From Tiliqua scincoides (Eukaryota; Chordata; Lepidosauria; Squamata; Scincidae): a stretch of DNA of 64,000 nucleotides. The position numbers were made by a program, and so were the translations under genes. The notes under the pieces were generated by a model. It had not been told where the DNA came from and did not search any database. It saw nothing but the letters and a program-made list of their open reading frames with translations. Positions 10,551 through 22,420 of this stretch are shown here, piece after piece. Numbering within the stretch: the first letter of the stretch is position 1; every line of letters begins with the position of its first letter. Location of the stretch: NCBI RefSeq assembly GCF_035046505.1, contig NC_089824.1, forward strand, positions 223,652,244 to 223,716,243, given 5' to 3'.

Positions 10551-13500
10551 GGCTGCCTGTGTCCTTGTGGAGAGCTGTACTGTGTGAAGTGCTCATCTTG
10601 ATGGTCTCTGTTCAAATGCTGTTGTGTTTTACCTTGGTACTGTGGTTTACAAATCATCTTATATTTCTTTGTTTTTAAAAACATCAGGCAACTTCCCAAA
10701 TGTCCTTTATTAGCAAAAAATTTTAAAAAGGCATAAATCAGGCAGAATGTTGGCTGGGAGCTCAACGGGTACTGGGGACGGGCAGGCCGCAACGGGGGCA
10801 GCTGGACCCTGATTTAGGAGGGTTTCTGTCCTTGAGCTGGCAGGAAGGAATGGAGGACCTCAGTGCTTCATACTCCGCAGTATGAAGCAGCCCCATCTCT
10901 AGTTCAGCCACTGCGTTCCATGCAGGTGGCCTTTCTGGGCCACGGATTGCTGGCATCCAGGAACCCACCTCGGTCTGGCCCAGCAGGTTTTAAGAGGGTG
11001 CCCAGCTTGCTTCTGGCACTGGCCTTTCAATGAAGCTCCTGAGCTATAGGACACAGGGGCTTTCCCACAGGCCAGGGAGCAGCAAGGAAGCATGACTCGG
11101 CTGCTGGCCAAAGCAGGCTCCTGGTCACCCGGCCAGAAAAGCGATGGAAGCCGAAGGACAGAATTCTCCATCTTGCCACTTGGAAGGCTTCAGGCCAGCA
11201 CAGGACAGGCAAGACCACGGAAGAGGCGGGGCACCTTTTTCCCAAAGGTGCCAATATTTGCATGAAAATGCTGGCAGATGAGAAATCATCAGGACACGAA
11301 GATTGCCTAAGATTTTTGCTGTCTGGTGGTGGCTCTTTGTGGGAGGGGGCTTCAGCTCGCTGGTGGAACAGCTGTTCTGCCTGCAGAAGACCCCAGGCTC
11401 GTCCCCTGGCTAGGGCTGGAAATGGGGGCTCTGAAGAGCTGCTGCCAGCCAGTGCAGGCTCCACTGAGCCTCCTTCAACAACGGCCCACTCCGCAGAAGG
11501 CGGCTCTTGACTTCTTTGCCATCTTGAAAAATGATCCCTGGAGCCGGCCCACCCATGAAACCAACTGAAGGGGTTGCCTGGGGAGGTGCCCACCTCTGTC
11601 TCCCCATTTGCCTCCTTCCACTCCCCAGACTGGTAAAGCAAGAGGGGGCAGAGAGAAACCTGGAGGCAGAGGAGCACTGAGTGAAAGCATTGGAGAGCAG
11701 AGGAGCAGAGGCCAGCGTAGCATCAGGTGGGGGGCAGCATTTGGCAGCCGCCTTGGTCTTGGGCTGGCCCTGTTGGTCACTTTCTGTTCCTGGAGTGAGG
11801 TGAAAGTCCTTTTATGTTTTGGCCAGACCGGACCATGCAACTTGTACTGGCCAAGCTGGGCAAGAGTCACGGTGGAGAAAACGACCTTCTTTGCTGCCAC
11901 AGAAGAGGCCCTAAGGTGGACTCTGACCAGGTTCGGCCTGACTTGTCCTGCGCTTTGCTCCACTGTTGCTCGAGAATCAGCTGAGTCGTTTCATTGCCTG
12001 CAGCTCCTCAGTGCACCAAGGAGCCACCCCAGCTCTGGTGCAAGGCCAGGACAAGGACAAGGCCAGCTGATCTGATGTTCTGGTCATCTCCCCATACCAG
12101 TGACTAGCCAGAGCATCAGGTGAGTTGCTGGGAAATCCCTCAGAGCCTTCAGGAAGCCACCTGCAGCAGCAGCAGTTTCCAGCCGAGGGGATTCCTGCCA
12201 GGGACACCACAGGCTGCGGGGCTGAGGAAAGCTCAGAGTGAGAGTTGCTATGCTATGCCTCTGACCAACCATCTTCCCCTGGAACGGCCAGGCTAGCCCC
12301 ACTGGCAGGTGCCAGGTGGCCCAGGCACTCTCTTGATGGTAGTGCCACATCTGTGTGGTTCTGTGCAGTCAAGTGTGTTGCTCTTAATATCCCAACATTC
12401 AGTTGCCCTGTGGAAACGGAAGGAAGCCCCTGAATTCAGTGCTCCGTCAGGTCAGAATCTCTCCCAGGGTAGCCAATGGTAGTCAGAAATCATGCCGAGC
12501 ACTTGACTTCACCAGCTCTGGCAGCAACAGCAGAAACAGGAGGCCTCCAGGGTGTGACCCTTTCAGGTGCATGCGAGGGAGCAGCACGTGTGTGGACCAG
12601 GGTGGAGTCTCCTTTCAACCCAAACCTGTGTGGTGCAGTCACTGCCAGGACCAGAATGTGCTGCTGGGCGCCATGTGGACGCCATGCTGGAAGTGTGCGT
12701 GGCCACGTGCTCTCCTCTGGAGCCTGTCCCTTTGCACCTCCCTCAGACTTGCTCCAGCTAAAGAGCTGGTGCAGATCCAAGGAGATGCAGTGGCAGTCTC
12801 ATGGCAGGGTGAAGGGAAATACCTTCCCCCCATAACCTGTTCCGGCAGATGGCGAGGGATGGGGCTGGGCTGTGGATCTGCACACAGGGTCTCTGGTGTG
12901 AGGCTGGCTGGTGCAGACTCTGAGCCCTCCTCCAGGACCCCTGGCCTGGGAACCGCTGCGCACGTGAGGCAGCGGCATCCCTGCTGCGCAAGGAGTTCAC
13001 CAGGGAGAAACCCTGTTTGGCTGACTTCTAGATGGGGCTTTTGAAAGGCAAATTTCTGCCTCTGGTGGGCCCGCACTGCTGCTGTGGCTTCCTGGCTGGT
13101 GCTGTCAAGCGCTTCTCTTAAGAGAACAAATTCTTTTTCTTCTGCCGTCTATTCATCCCAAAGGCGATTTGCTGAGATCCTCCTATTGTGTGGCTCTTAT
13201 CTGCTGGGAGCCAGGCATTGCCACTGGCTGGGTCAGCACCGCGCTCGGATGCGTGGCGAGCTGAGCCAGCCGCTCACAGAGCGTTCTTTGCAGAGAGCTT
13301 GCCCCACTTAATCCTATTTGGGGTTTGAGGGTTTAGAGAGATTCCATTACATGCGCCATGGAGGCCAGTTGGCTCTGGAGAGGGACCCTGAGTTGCTTTG
13401 GCTCCTCAGGGCTCATATGGCGAGAGGGCACTTCCTGACAAAAACAGGGAGGCTTAAACGTTCAGGTGCTTGAGCTCAGGAGGAGGGCCTGTGAAGTGCA

Positions 13501-14606
13501 GGGCCGAGAAGGCACTCGACCTGACAGTTCTCTCTCTGCTGCCTCCCCCTCCCACCTCAGGTCTCTTAGCTCTACCCCCTGGTTTAGACAGTGCTGGCTG
13601 CGCTGGGGGGTTGCCTGTAGCAGCCTATAGCCCTGCCCTTTGCTGATCTCACCCCTGACCCCCCTCCCCCAGCTCCTTCCTCTGAGCTGGCTCCTGAATC
13701 AAGGCTGGAAGCATGGCACGTGCTGGAAGCACACCAGCCAGTGTGCTCAAAAGTTCCTGCCATGATCAAGCCCAGCAGAGGAAGCCATCAGGCACTTGGG
13801 AGGGTCACCATCTTCCACTCCTGGGATCACAGTAGCCTGGCCCCTGTGACCTTCTTGCAGGCTCCACAGAGGAGCCTGGGGCAGGAAGGAGCCAGAATAC
13901 TATGCTTCAAGGACCAGAGCACAGCACTCTCACGCCTTCCTCTGCATCTCCTGCTTTGATTCAAGAGCCCACATGGAGGAAGGAGCTGAGAAGGAGACGG
14001 GTTACTTTGGCAGCGGGGGACTGGCGGGAGGCAGCAGCAGGCGCCTGTTGGCCACCCCTCCATTACCGCAGTCATACAATGTGAGGGACACCACTCCCCC
14101 AAATATACATTGTGAACAGCATTGTTCCCTTCATGGATGGACTGGCCCTGGTTTGCCTACAAAGTGAAGTATTTCTTCCTTGATGCAGAATCGACTTACG
14201 GAACTCATGGCCCCTGAATGCCTTGGTGGCAAACAACTTGGCTTTTGAAAAAGATCCAGTGAATCTGGTATTGAGGATTCTTGTCTCAACTCACTTTTAG
14301 CCACAACAGCCAGAAGCCAACTTTCGGGGACAGAGGCTGGTGGCCCAATACGATCTCACTCGATCTAGGAGGTAATGTTGGTGCTTACTCTCTGCAGGAT
14401 GTCTGATTCCTTCCCCCCTCCCACCACAGCATGCAGCACACACTCTGATGGCACAGCGGCCGGCTGTACTGGGGGGGCAGGACTGGCCTAATTGAGGGTG
14501 AACAAACCAATGCTTGAGCCGGATGAGATGGAAGTGATGCGGGTGGAAGTACAGCTGCACTTGGAATTGGCCTCTTGAATGGGTTGCTGCTGCCCACCCC
14601 TCAGGT
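10551..14606. other. Long unassigned stretch without a recognised gene
   Basis: This 4 kb is mostly unique and GC-moderate. Several overlapping open frames of 100-216 codons exist (for example 11027-11677 minus, 12403-13044 plus), but none shows a known domain, and competing frames on the other strand are just as long. A block at 13095-13320 (with CCTATTGTGT and CTTAATCC words) looks like possible conserved non-coding DNA. I do not call a gene. Confidence 0.4.
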
Positions 14607-15140
14607 CTGGGCTGGGCACCTTCCTTATGAGGAAAGGCTATGGTGTCTGGGGCTCTTCAGCCTAGAAAAGAGACGCCTGAGGGGGGACATGATTGAGACA
14701 TGCAAAATTATGCAGAGGATGGACAGAGTGGATAGGGAGATGCTCTTTACACTCTCACATAACACCAGAACCAGGGGACATCCACTAAAATTGAGTGTTG
14801 GGAGGGTTAGGACAGACAAAATATTTCTTTACTCAGCTTGTGGTCGGTCTGTGGAACTCCTTGCCACAGGATGTGGTGACGGCATCTGGCCTGGATGCCT
14901 TTAAAAGGAGATTGGACAAGTTTCTGGAGGAAAAATCCATTACTGGTTACAAGCCATGATGTGCCTGTGCAACCTCCTGATTTTAGAAATGGGTTATGTC
15001 AGATGCAAGGGAAGGCACCAGGATGCAGGTCTCTTGTCTTGTGTGCTCCCTAAGGCATCTGGTGGCCATTGTAAGATACAGGAAGCTGGACTGGGGCCTT
15101 TGGCTTGATCCAGAGGGGCTGTTCTTATGTTCTTATTATC
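14607..15140 (+). repeat. CR1 LINE 3' fragment
   Basis: It encodes LPYEERLWCLGLFSLEKRRL, RGDMIETCKIMQRMDRVDRE and FTLSHNTRTRGHPLKLSVGR, followed by the CR1 3' UTR and the octamer-like end TTCTTATGTTCTTA. It is the C-terminal reverse-transcriptase segment of a 5'-truncated copy with a single 3' UTR unit. Confidence 0.9.
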
Positions 15141-16859
15141 TGTGTTCTGGGAGTGTGCCTGAAACCAATACTCTCATGAGTCTTTGGTGCATGATTCTTT
15201 GAAGAGTGGAAGGGTGCAGGTCTCTGCTCTGGAGGGAGTGACAACAGTGGCCAGGGAATGCCTTTTGTGAGTTCAGGGTGGTGGTCTGATCTAACCACAG
15301 CTATCCATGGTTTGCTCAGAAGGAAGAGACTGGAACAGTCGGCGTGGAACTGCCTTTGCATAGCAACCATATGCACTAAACAGTTGACCACTGGGTAGAA
15401 ATCCAACAGGTTCAGGATTGCCAGGCACAACAAAGTAATGATGGGGAAAGGTGGATCTGTTGCATTCTGACTCTTGTGCAGCTGTTAGAGCCTTTCAGAG
15501 GGACATCTGAAGCTGGGCACAGCATTTGGCCCTTCTTCTCGGGCTCAGCTTTCACTTGGGGTAAGTGGGTGCTGCTTACTGCTCTAGAACTGCTTTGGTC
15601 TCTGCACAAGCTCCACACAGGGCCCTGTAGCTGTGCAGCCCCACACCCAGGCACAGCGTGCTCGGTAGAACTGTGCCAGCAAAGGACCATTTCTCCCTCT
15701 TGTTTCCTGGGCTCATTTATTGTTCCAACAGGGAAGCGGAGCTGTCATCTCCTAAACCTCACTCATCCATTTAACCTTGGAGGAAGAAACACATTTGTGC
15801 CGGATAAGGCACATCAGATGGTGGCCAAGGGAGGGCTCGCAGAGCTGCCGTTGCACCTGATGGATGGCTAACACAGGCCTCGGCTGACCCCGGCTTGTAC
15901 GTTATCTGCGTTCTCCTGGGAGGCTTCTCATCACGCCGAGAAGGAACGGCAGCACTGCTGCCAGACAGCACTTCTTCCTGGGGCAGACGTGCACCGGAGA
16001 AGCCTATGCGTGCGCACGTCTGCAGGGCAGCCAGAGGAGGAGCGAGACCGGGAAAAATGACCTCCGTGGCACTATTTGTGGTGGGTGTGTCTGGAGACAC
16101 AGGTGGCTGTGATGCGCTCGCTCCACTTCCCCAAGTGGTGGGATGTTCCAGGGGCACTGTTTTGCCTCTGAGTAAACAGGTTGGCAGGCTTTCATAGTGC
16201 TTCAAAAACCTGCAAAAAGTGTTCACTCAGAGTTGGCAAATGGACCAAAGAAATTGTCCTTGGGAACACACCTTGGGAAGCAGAGCCTCTCTTTGAGAAG
16301 AAGGACCTGCTCTTCGGACGCTGCTGAGAGTGCCTGCCACTCATGGCTACCCTCTGGCCAGTCATTTCTGGTGTGGCATCCGAACTTGGAGAGCTTTCCT
16401 GCCTTGTGATGCGGTCACCAGGGAAATTGCTCTCAAGTGCTTGGCTGGGGCTGGTGGAGGCGTCCCGTCCCCCCCGGTTGGCATGAATGTGCTTTTGATC
16501 ACAAAAAGAAGGTGAAATTCCTTCTAGTGGGTGAAATGATGTCCAAATGTGTTTTCTCAGCTTTTTAATATCCTGCGACATGATTTTATTTTGGACTGCA
16601 GTTGGTTTTAAGTAGCTTTCCTGCAGAGCAATTCGATTGTATCCAATAGGGCTTCCTCCCAAGAAGATGTTATGGGATTGTAGCCAGAGAACAGTTCAGT
16701 GATGTGATTTCCTGCCACCCCCAGATTTGGGGACTGGTCAGAACTGTGTTCCTGCAGTGGAACAAAAAGAACAGGTCTGGACTGAAAGCCTTCGCCAGTA
16801 GGAAATGTTGCAGCTTCTATTCTCTGAAAAGAGACTGATGAGAGCCGGGACATGGCCAT
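15141..16859. other. Unassigned DNA, no gene seen
   Basis: No repeat family or coding exon is recognised. The stretch 15780-15990 carries two E-box-like sites (CAGATG, CACCTG) and might be a conserved non-coding block, but this is a weak impression. Confidence 0.35.
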
Positions 16860-17500
16860 CAGAGCAACCCTGCTGGGTTGGGCCAAAGAGGGCCTGCCTA
16901 CTCCAGCACGCTGTTTCCTACAGCAGCCCACCAGCTGTCTCCAGGAAGCCCCCGAGAAAGGGAGAAAGGCTGAGGAGTCAATACCCCCTCACGTCAATAT
17001 TGCACCCCTGCGACTTGCTTTCTGTTGCCTTGCTAGATGCGTCCTCCATGAATCGGTTCAGTCCCCTTTTCAAGCCAGCTAAGCTGGTGGCTGTCACCAC
17101 ATGTTTGTGGCAGTGCAGTCCACAGACTAACGGGGCACAGTGTGATGCGTTTCTCTTTTATCGGTCCCAAATCTCCCGCCAGTTCAATTCAGTGCATGAT
17201 CCCTGGTTCTAGTAAGGTGAGAGAGGAGAAGAACATTTCTCTTTCCACACCAAAAATAACTTCCCAGGTGGGTGTCAGTCATGCCCCCGTTGCCTTTTCC
17301 TCCAAGCTAAAAAGTCTCATATGCTGTAGCCTGACTTTGGCAGGGTGACATCCCAGCCCTCTGGTCACCTTGACTGCCCTCTTTGGCCCTGTTTCCAGCT
17401 CTGCAACGTCCTCCTTGAGTGCAGCAATCAGGACTGTGCACAGTATTCTAAACGGGGCCGGATAATATTCACAGTCTTATACTCAGCCTGTTTCCTAACA
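16860..17500 (-). repeat. Old, diverged CR1/L3-like LINE 3' fragment
   Basis: Read on the minus strand, the order of elements is that of CR1. A recognisable line is CAGTATTCTAAACGGGGCCG in plus orientation, matching the usual statement of the RT C-terminal region. It is followed by remnants equivalent to the RTRGHPLK region and by AGTCTGTGGACTGCACTGCC, equivalent to NSLPQDVV. It is far more diverged than the other CR1 copies and so represents an older layer. Confidence 0.65.
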
Positions 17501-18956
17501 ACATGTTTTGGTGGACTTCTGCCCAAATTTGGATGTCCGCCTTTGGAACCATTTAGTTCAAACTGTCAGCGCGTCCACCAATTAATACTGCGTCCCTCCA
17601 TTATGACATGATAGACTTTGAGAAATAGGTGAGAGTAACACATTGGGAAAAATATATCTGTGGGATTTGGGGGTAAAAACGTATTTTTAACGGAAGTTTC
17701 TGCCCATTTGGACAAAGGGCGAGGAGTGTCAGTGCCCTTTCTGCCAAAAGGAAGAGGGGAAAGTTGTGCTGTTTGATGCCACTCCATACAGAGCAGGGAA
17801 GAGCCCCAGAGAATGCCTGCTTTGGCACAGGAGCCACACAGGCACCCCCAAACCTCTTTACTGGCCTTGTTGGTGATTGAACCCCTGGCTAGTCTCTCTC
17901 AGTCCCCCCTCCATTTGAGAGGCTCCAGACATGCCTGGCAAGTGAAAAGGCCACTCCTGCTCTCCCTGGAGAGGCACTTGGTCCTGATCTCTCCCTTCCC
18001 CAGTGGACACTTGGAGGTCTGAGGCCCTCCCCAAGCCTCCTGGTCCAAGCACAGTGAAGCGGCAGCACTTGCTCCTGCAGCCTTTCCCAGAAGAGCTCCG
18101 CCTGCATGCCTGCAGGCACAAGGGATGGGAAATGAATGAGTCTGTTTATGGCACCCGTAATATGGGCAGCCAAACAAGTCGCTCAGCGAAGCGTCGCTGC
18201 TTCCGTAACGGGAGGTTATTTACAGCCACCTCTGCTGGTGCTTGCTGAGCAGGAGTCCCAGCTGGCAGCGCCCCAGGGTCGTGCTGAAGGACGCACACAG
18301 CCCTTCCTGTCCAGAGCATCGCACTGCTGCATGCACAGAGAGCAGAGTGGGGCGTCTCCTTCTCCATGTCTTAGTACAAGGGGCTGTTTGACCCCAAAGC
18401 TGGAAGCCGGAAGGAATCACATGCCTGCCTTCTGCCTGCTTCCCATGGCACAGGGGCAGCAGCAGCCTCCACCCTCTCCTCCAGTGTAACAGCCTAGGTG
18501 GACAGATGCCTGTTTTGTTGCCCCTCTCCCAAGTGGGGGTGGCGCATCTTTGTCTGGGTGTCTCTGAAGGGAAGAGCACTGCAGGCGGGGGGCTCCTCTG
18601 CTCGTATTTCTGTGTACAGGGTGGGCAGCGCAGTAGCGACAGTCCTGCAAGGTCCTGCTTCCTCAGCTCAAAGCAGCCAAGGCCCAGCTGATTGTGTGCC
18701 AGGCTCACATCTTCATCCCTGGGTGGAGGCAGGCATGGCTGGTCAGCCAGAGTTGTTGGGGGGGGGGGGTGCTTTGCTTCAGTGGAAGAAATGCTACATT
18801 GGCCTGAATGGCTCACAGTCATTGGATCTGCCAAGGAGGGGGCGTGTCTGCTTCTCAACCTGGCCCCTGCGCCGGCCTCTCCACCAGGTCGGCAGGACTC
18901 TCGGTGGGACTATTCCATGACATGGGAAGGGCTGTTATCTTTCCTGTCAAACCAGC
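17501..18956. other. Unassigned DNA, no gene seen
   Basis: The segment 18125-18240 (GTTTATGGCACCCGTAATAT and flanks) is unlike the repeats and could be a conserved non-coding block. Long overlapping open frames at 18220-18920 on both strands are compositional. Confidence 0.35.
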
Positions 18957-19075
18957 CCAGATTTATTATTTATTTATAGAATTTATACCCCACTTTTCTA
19001 CCCCACTAAGGGCACTCAAAGCGGCTTACAAATAAAATGATAAACGGTTACTAAAATCACTGAGGTATGATAAAA
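18957..19075 (-). repeat. L2/SINE 3' tail, minus orientation
   Basis: In minus orientation it reads GTAAGCCGCTTTGAGTGCCC, then AGTGGGGTAGAAAAGTGGGG, TATAAATTCTATAAATAAAT. This is the common squamate L2-type 3' end. Confidence 0.65.
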
Positions 19076-19204
19076 AACAAAACAATAAGATTTGTTAAAC
19101 CCCGTGGAGGAAGAGAGAGGTGCTGGGAGCAGAGGACTGCAAGGACCATTCCTGTGAAGGAAAGTGGGAAATCTGTTTCGCGGATGTGGTGGCCATTTGC
19201 CAGG

Positions 19205-19350
19205 GATGGGCAAGTCAGGCATCTTGAGTCGGAGACTTGAGTCGCGAGTCTTTGCCCCCAGGACTCGACTCAAAAACAAGTCTTAAGGGGGGCATTTTCC
19301 AAGTCCGCCCAGAGCATTTTCGCAACTCAAAAAGACGCGAGTCTTGAGTC
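19205..19350. repeat. GACTTGAGTC-motif repeat, second copy
   Basis: Multiple copies of GACTTGAGTC / GACTCGACTC words occur, as at 3412-3905. The two halves are roughly inverted around 19275-19290. This suggests a short foldback element. Confidence 0.5.
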
Positions 19351-20467
19351 GTTCCCTTCGAAAAGCCCACTGCAGCTCTGCAGAATAAAACGGTGCTGCT
19401 GCTGGGCTCTGTGTGCGCTTTGGTGCTCCCTTTAAACACTCCCCTGCTGTCCCCACCCATCCCACCTGTCAGGCAGCAGCAGTGCAGAATGCGCCGACCC
19501 ATTCCCTTCCCACCCCAGCCACATCGAAGGAAGACTCCCCACACGTCATGGGTACGGCAGGGAGGGAGGGAGAATGCAGGGAGCTGCGTTTCCCAGGTTC
19601 CTTGTGGTGCAGCCAGTTAAACTGGAAGAGGGTAGACCTGTCCAGGGAGCCAGAGAATGAAAGACTCTCCGCCCCCCGACCCGTTCGCTGTGTGCCTTAG
19701 AGAAGGGCCGTAATGAGGCACTTGGCCTCTGGGTGACAGTGCCCGCTCTGGGGTTCCTGGAGCTGGCAGTGATGGATACGGGATGGGGGTGGGCAGCAGA
19801 GCATCCTGGTGACGGATGAGAGCTGCCAGCAGCCGACACAAACCCATTTGGGGCTGGGAAATGATAGATGCTAACACTAATTTTAAGCACGGGCAACCGA
19901 ATTCCTCCAGACAAGCGCCAAGCTCAGAATTTAGGGCACAGCTGCTGGGTTCAGATAAGGTGTGAAATCTGTCCCTGTGTACAGAATGTTTCTTAATAAT
20001 GAAAATTTGGTGATGGATGTGGCTGTCGCTGGGATATAACCTCCACACTTGGAGCCTTTCAGCTCCGTAGCCATCTATTCTATTCTCCTGGTGGCTTGTG
20101 AGGAGGAGACGGCAGAGACAGAGGGCTTGCTTTGTTCTCCCCAGTGTCGGGCAGGTCAGGTGGCATTTTTCAGAAGCAGCCCCCCCCCATCCATGACCTG
20201 CATATGGAGGAGAAAGAGAAGGGGGCTTTGCTGCAGCCTGGCCTGCCAGGGCATTATGAAAGCAGGCAGAACACAATGCACTGGCACGATCCTGTAAGGC
20301 CAGGCCCACGGCAGACGCATCCTGTGATGGCTCAGATCCAGGGGACACATGCAGGCCCAAGGTCAGTTTCTGACGGAAAAGAGTCTTGGGTCCCTGCACT
20401 GCTGGGCAGCTCCCAGACCTCACTGGCATCTGCCAGGGAATTCATAGTCCATGATGCTGGCAACAGA
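19351..20467. other. Unassigned DNA, no gene seen
   Basis: The 270-codon minus-strand open frame (19617-20429) has no domain signature and is opposed by plus-strand frames. The stretch 19965-20095 may be conserved non-coding DNA, judging only by its low-repeat, AT-balanced look. Confidence 0.35.
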
Positions 20468-20715
20468 AGAACGTAAGAACATAAGAGGAGCCCCACTGGA
20501 TCAGGCCAAGGGCCCATCTAGTTCAGCTTCCTGGATCTCACAGCGGCCCACCAAATGCCCCAGGGAGCACACAAGACACAGGCACAACCTGTGTCCCGGT
20601 GCCCTCCCCTGCATCTGGCAATCAGAGGCAGCCTGCCTCTAAAACCAAGAGCTTGCACAGACCTACTATGACTTGCAACCCATAATGAACTTCTCCAGAA
20701 ATCTGAATGAGAGAG
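20468..20715 (-). repeat. CR1 LINE 3' end, minus orientation
   Basis: It starts with the 3' terminal octamers (AAGAACGTAAGAACATAAGA) and continues through CCCACTGGATCAGGCC and the 3' UTR to the region equivalent to the end of the RT frame. It is a single unit, not tandem. Confidence 0.9.
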
Positions 20716-20823
20716 CACCTTGCCAGGGATGCAGTTATTGACCTGGCCACCACTGCATTGTGGGGCGGGCGTGAGCTGGTGCCATCCTGGCACAGGCTTT
20801 AGGGGTGAGAGACAGGCACTTTG

Positions 20824-21292
20824 TGTTAGGTTGAAAACCCGGGTGTGTCCCGTTTGTAGAGCAGGGTGCAAAAAACCAGCAGACACAGCAGAGCCTTTGA
20901 ATTAGCTGTTGTATATTTGAGCAAGGAGTCACACACACAGAGTAGTCAAAGCAGTCCAGGTCATACACGCAGAGTATAGCAGTCCAGTGTTACCTTATCC
21001 AAGTCCGTATCCACAAATCACAGTCAGTCAGTCCAAGGTCATCTACAGCATATACATAAACAGTTATTCGTTCCTCAAAGTCTCCAGCAGCAGTTTCACA
21101 GTTTACACCTACTGCACTGGTGGAGCTGCCTAGTGAGGCTTATGTGGGCTGAGCACCCAATCAGAGTCTGCCCAGTTAATTAGGGTGTGGCAGGCACAGG
21201 TGCCGTGTCATCCAGCCAACTCAGCTGCCTGCAACTGTCCTGGCACCAATGGTTGGCTATGCCTCTGGCTGTGCCTGAGCAAAGCGCTGACA
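20824..21292 (-). mobile_element. Solo LTR of an LTR retrotransposon, probably Gypsy-type
   Basis: The 469-bp element begins TGTTAGG and ends GCTGACA in plus orientation. A perfect 5-bp target-site duplication CTTTG flanks it (20819-20823 and 21293-21297). By comparison with the related LTR at 57612-58081 it is in minus orientation. No internal region is present, so it is a solo LTR left by recombination. The intact target duplication suggests moderate age. The Gypsy assignment is inferred from LTR style only. Confidence 0.8.
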
Positions 21293-21302
21293 CTTTGTTG
21301 CA

Positions 21303-21365
21303 GTGAACATAAGAAGAGCCCCACTGGATCAGGCCATGGGCCCATCTAGTCCCGCTCCCTGTGGC
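21303..21365 (-). repeat. CR1 LINE 3'-end scrap, minus orientation
   Basis: GAACATAAGAAGAGCCCCAC and TGGATCAGGCCATGGGCCCA are the 3' end of CR1. It starts just after the LTR's right target duplication. Confidence 0.8.
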
Positions 21366-22274
21366 TGCCTCTCTCCTGATATGCGCACTGCTCAGCGTCC
21401 TCGTTTCAGAGATGGCCCAGGTGAGCCTCCCATGCGGTGCTTTGCCTCTTTGAGTGGCCTGGTCTGGGTATTCATTCTTGCCCAGGGAGAGAGCCGTGTT
21501 TGGGCTCTGACGCAGAATGCTCTCCACTCAGCTGGGGCTTGCAATTGTCTTTGAATATGTGGAGTTGTTATATGTGCAGCTTTGAATATGTGCAAAAGTT
21601 GTTATATGTGCAACTCCCCCCACATTAGAGCTGAGGCATGAAGTGCTCCCCAGAATGAGACCTCCACAGAGCAGAGCTGAACTGGGGCTCCCTTTCCACA
21701 GCTTCATTCAGCAAGCAATCTCTGCACAGCACATGCAGGCAGCAGGGTGGGGTGGGGGTGGAAAGGCGCCTGGGCCGTGTGGCTGCATCACATCCTCGGT
21801 CCAAAGTACTCGTATTTATTAAGAGAAGCGATGCTCTCAGTGGCAAAATGGCTCACTGGTTTGAGCTGTTTAATCTTCCATTTGACCTTATCGAAAGCTT
21901 ATTTGCACAGGGATTGGAATTAAGCTTTCTTAAATCACCTGCTGCAGATTTTACACTGTATTGATTTTTCTCCCAGCAGAAGGATCTGGTGGTTTCCTCA
22001 CCCTAGACGGGGCAGAGATTCTAGGGAACCTTTCTGGAAATGCCACTTCATGCTGGAGAAGCTGTTGGAGACATGAATGGGCAGCTCAGCTGAAGCTTCT
22101 TGCCCCTGGTGGGAAATGGCTGGATTTGCAGTCACCTCCCTTGGACTGCAGGCCAAGGCCATCTGGCCACTTCCCTGGTACCCAGGGTGCCATGACTCGC
22201 TGGCTCAGCTTTGGCACCCTGGCTTGGTCTTGTGCCATTGCTGGTGTGCTGATTTAAATCTCTCTTGCGCATTT
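21366..22274. other. Unassigned DNA with a candidate regulatory block
   Basis: The part at 21830-21965 is AT-rich and unique. It has a perfect 9-bp inverted repeat GAAAGCTTA / TAAGCTTTC (21893-21901, 21921-21929) and a TTTGACCTT nuclear-receptor-like half site. No coding sense is seen. Confidence 0.35.
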
Positions 22275-22420
22275 TGGGGGTGAGCTCATAGCTCAGTGGC
22301 AGGGCCCCTGACTGACCAGCAGGAGGGCGCAGGTACAGTCCCAGCATGCGCAGCTGAGGAGGGCCTCTGGCAGCTAGGTTGGGAAAGACCCCTCTTTGCA
22401 TGGGCCCTTGGGGGTTGCTG
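22275..22420 (+). repeat. tRNA-derived SINE, diverged
   Basis: An A-box-like TAGCTCAGTGG (22289-22299) and a B-box-like GGTACAGTCC (22332-22341) are spaced as in a tRNA. The body GGGAAAGACCCCT follows, which is typical of the common squamate tRNA-SINE. The B box deviates from GGTTCAATCC and no cloverleaf 3' end is present, so this is not a working tRNA gene. Confidence 0.75.

Noticed and set aside
12403-13044. 213-codon plus-strand frame as a gene
   Set aside because: Competing frames of similar size lie on the other strand, codon use is unremarkable, and there is no known domain or splice logic.
22275-22355. A functional tRNA gene
   Set aside because: The A and B box regions are tRNA-like, but the B box is off consensus, no cloverleaf closes, and a SINE body follows.
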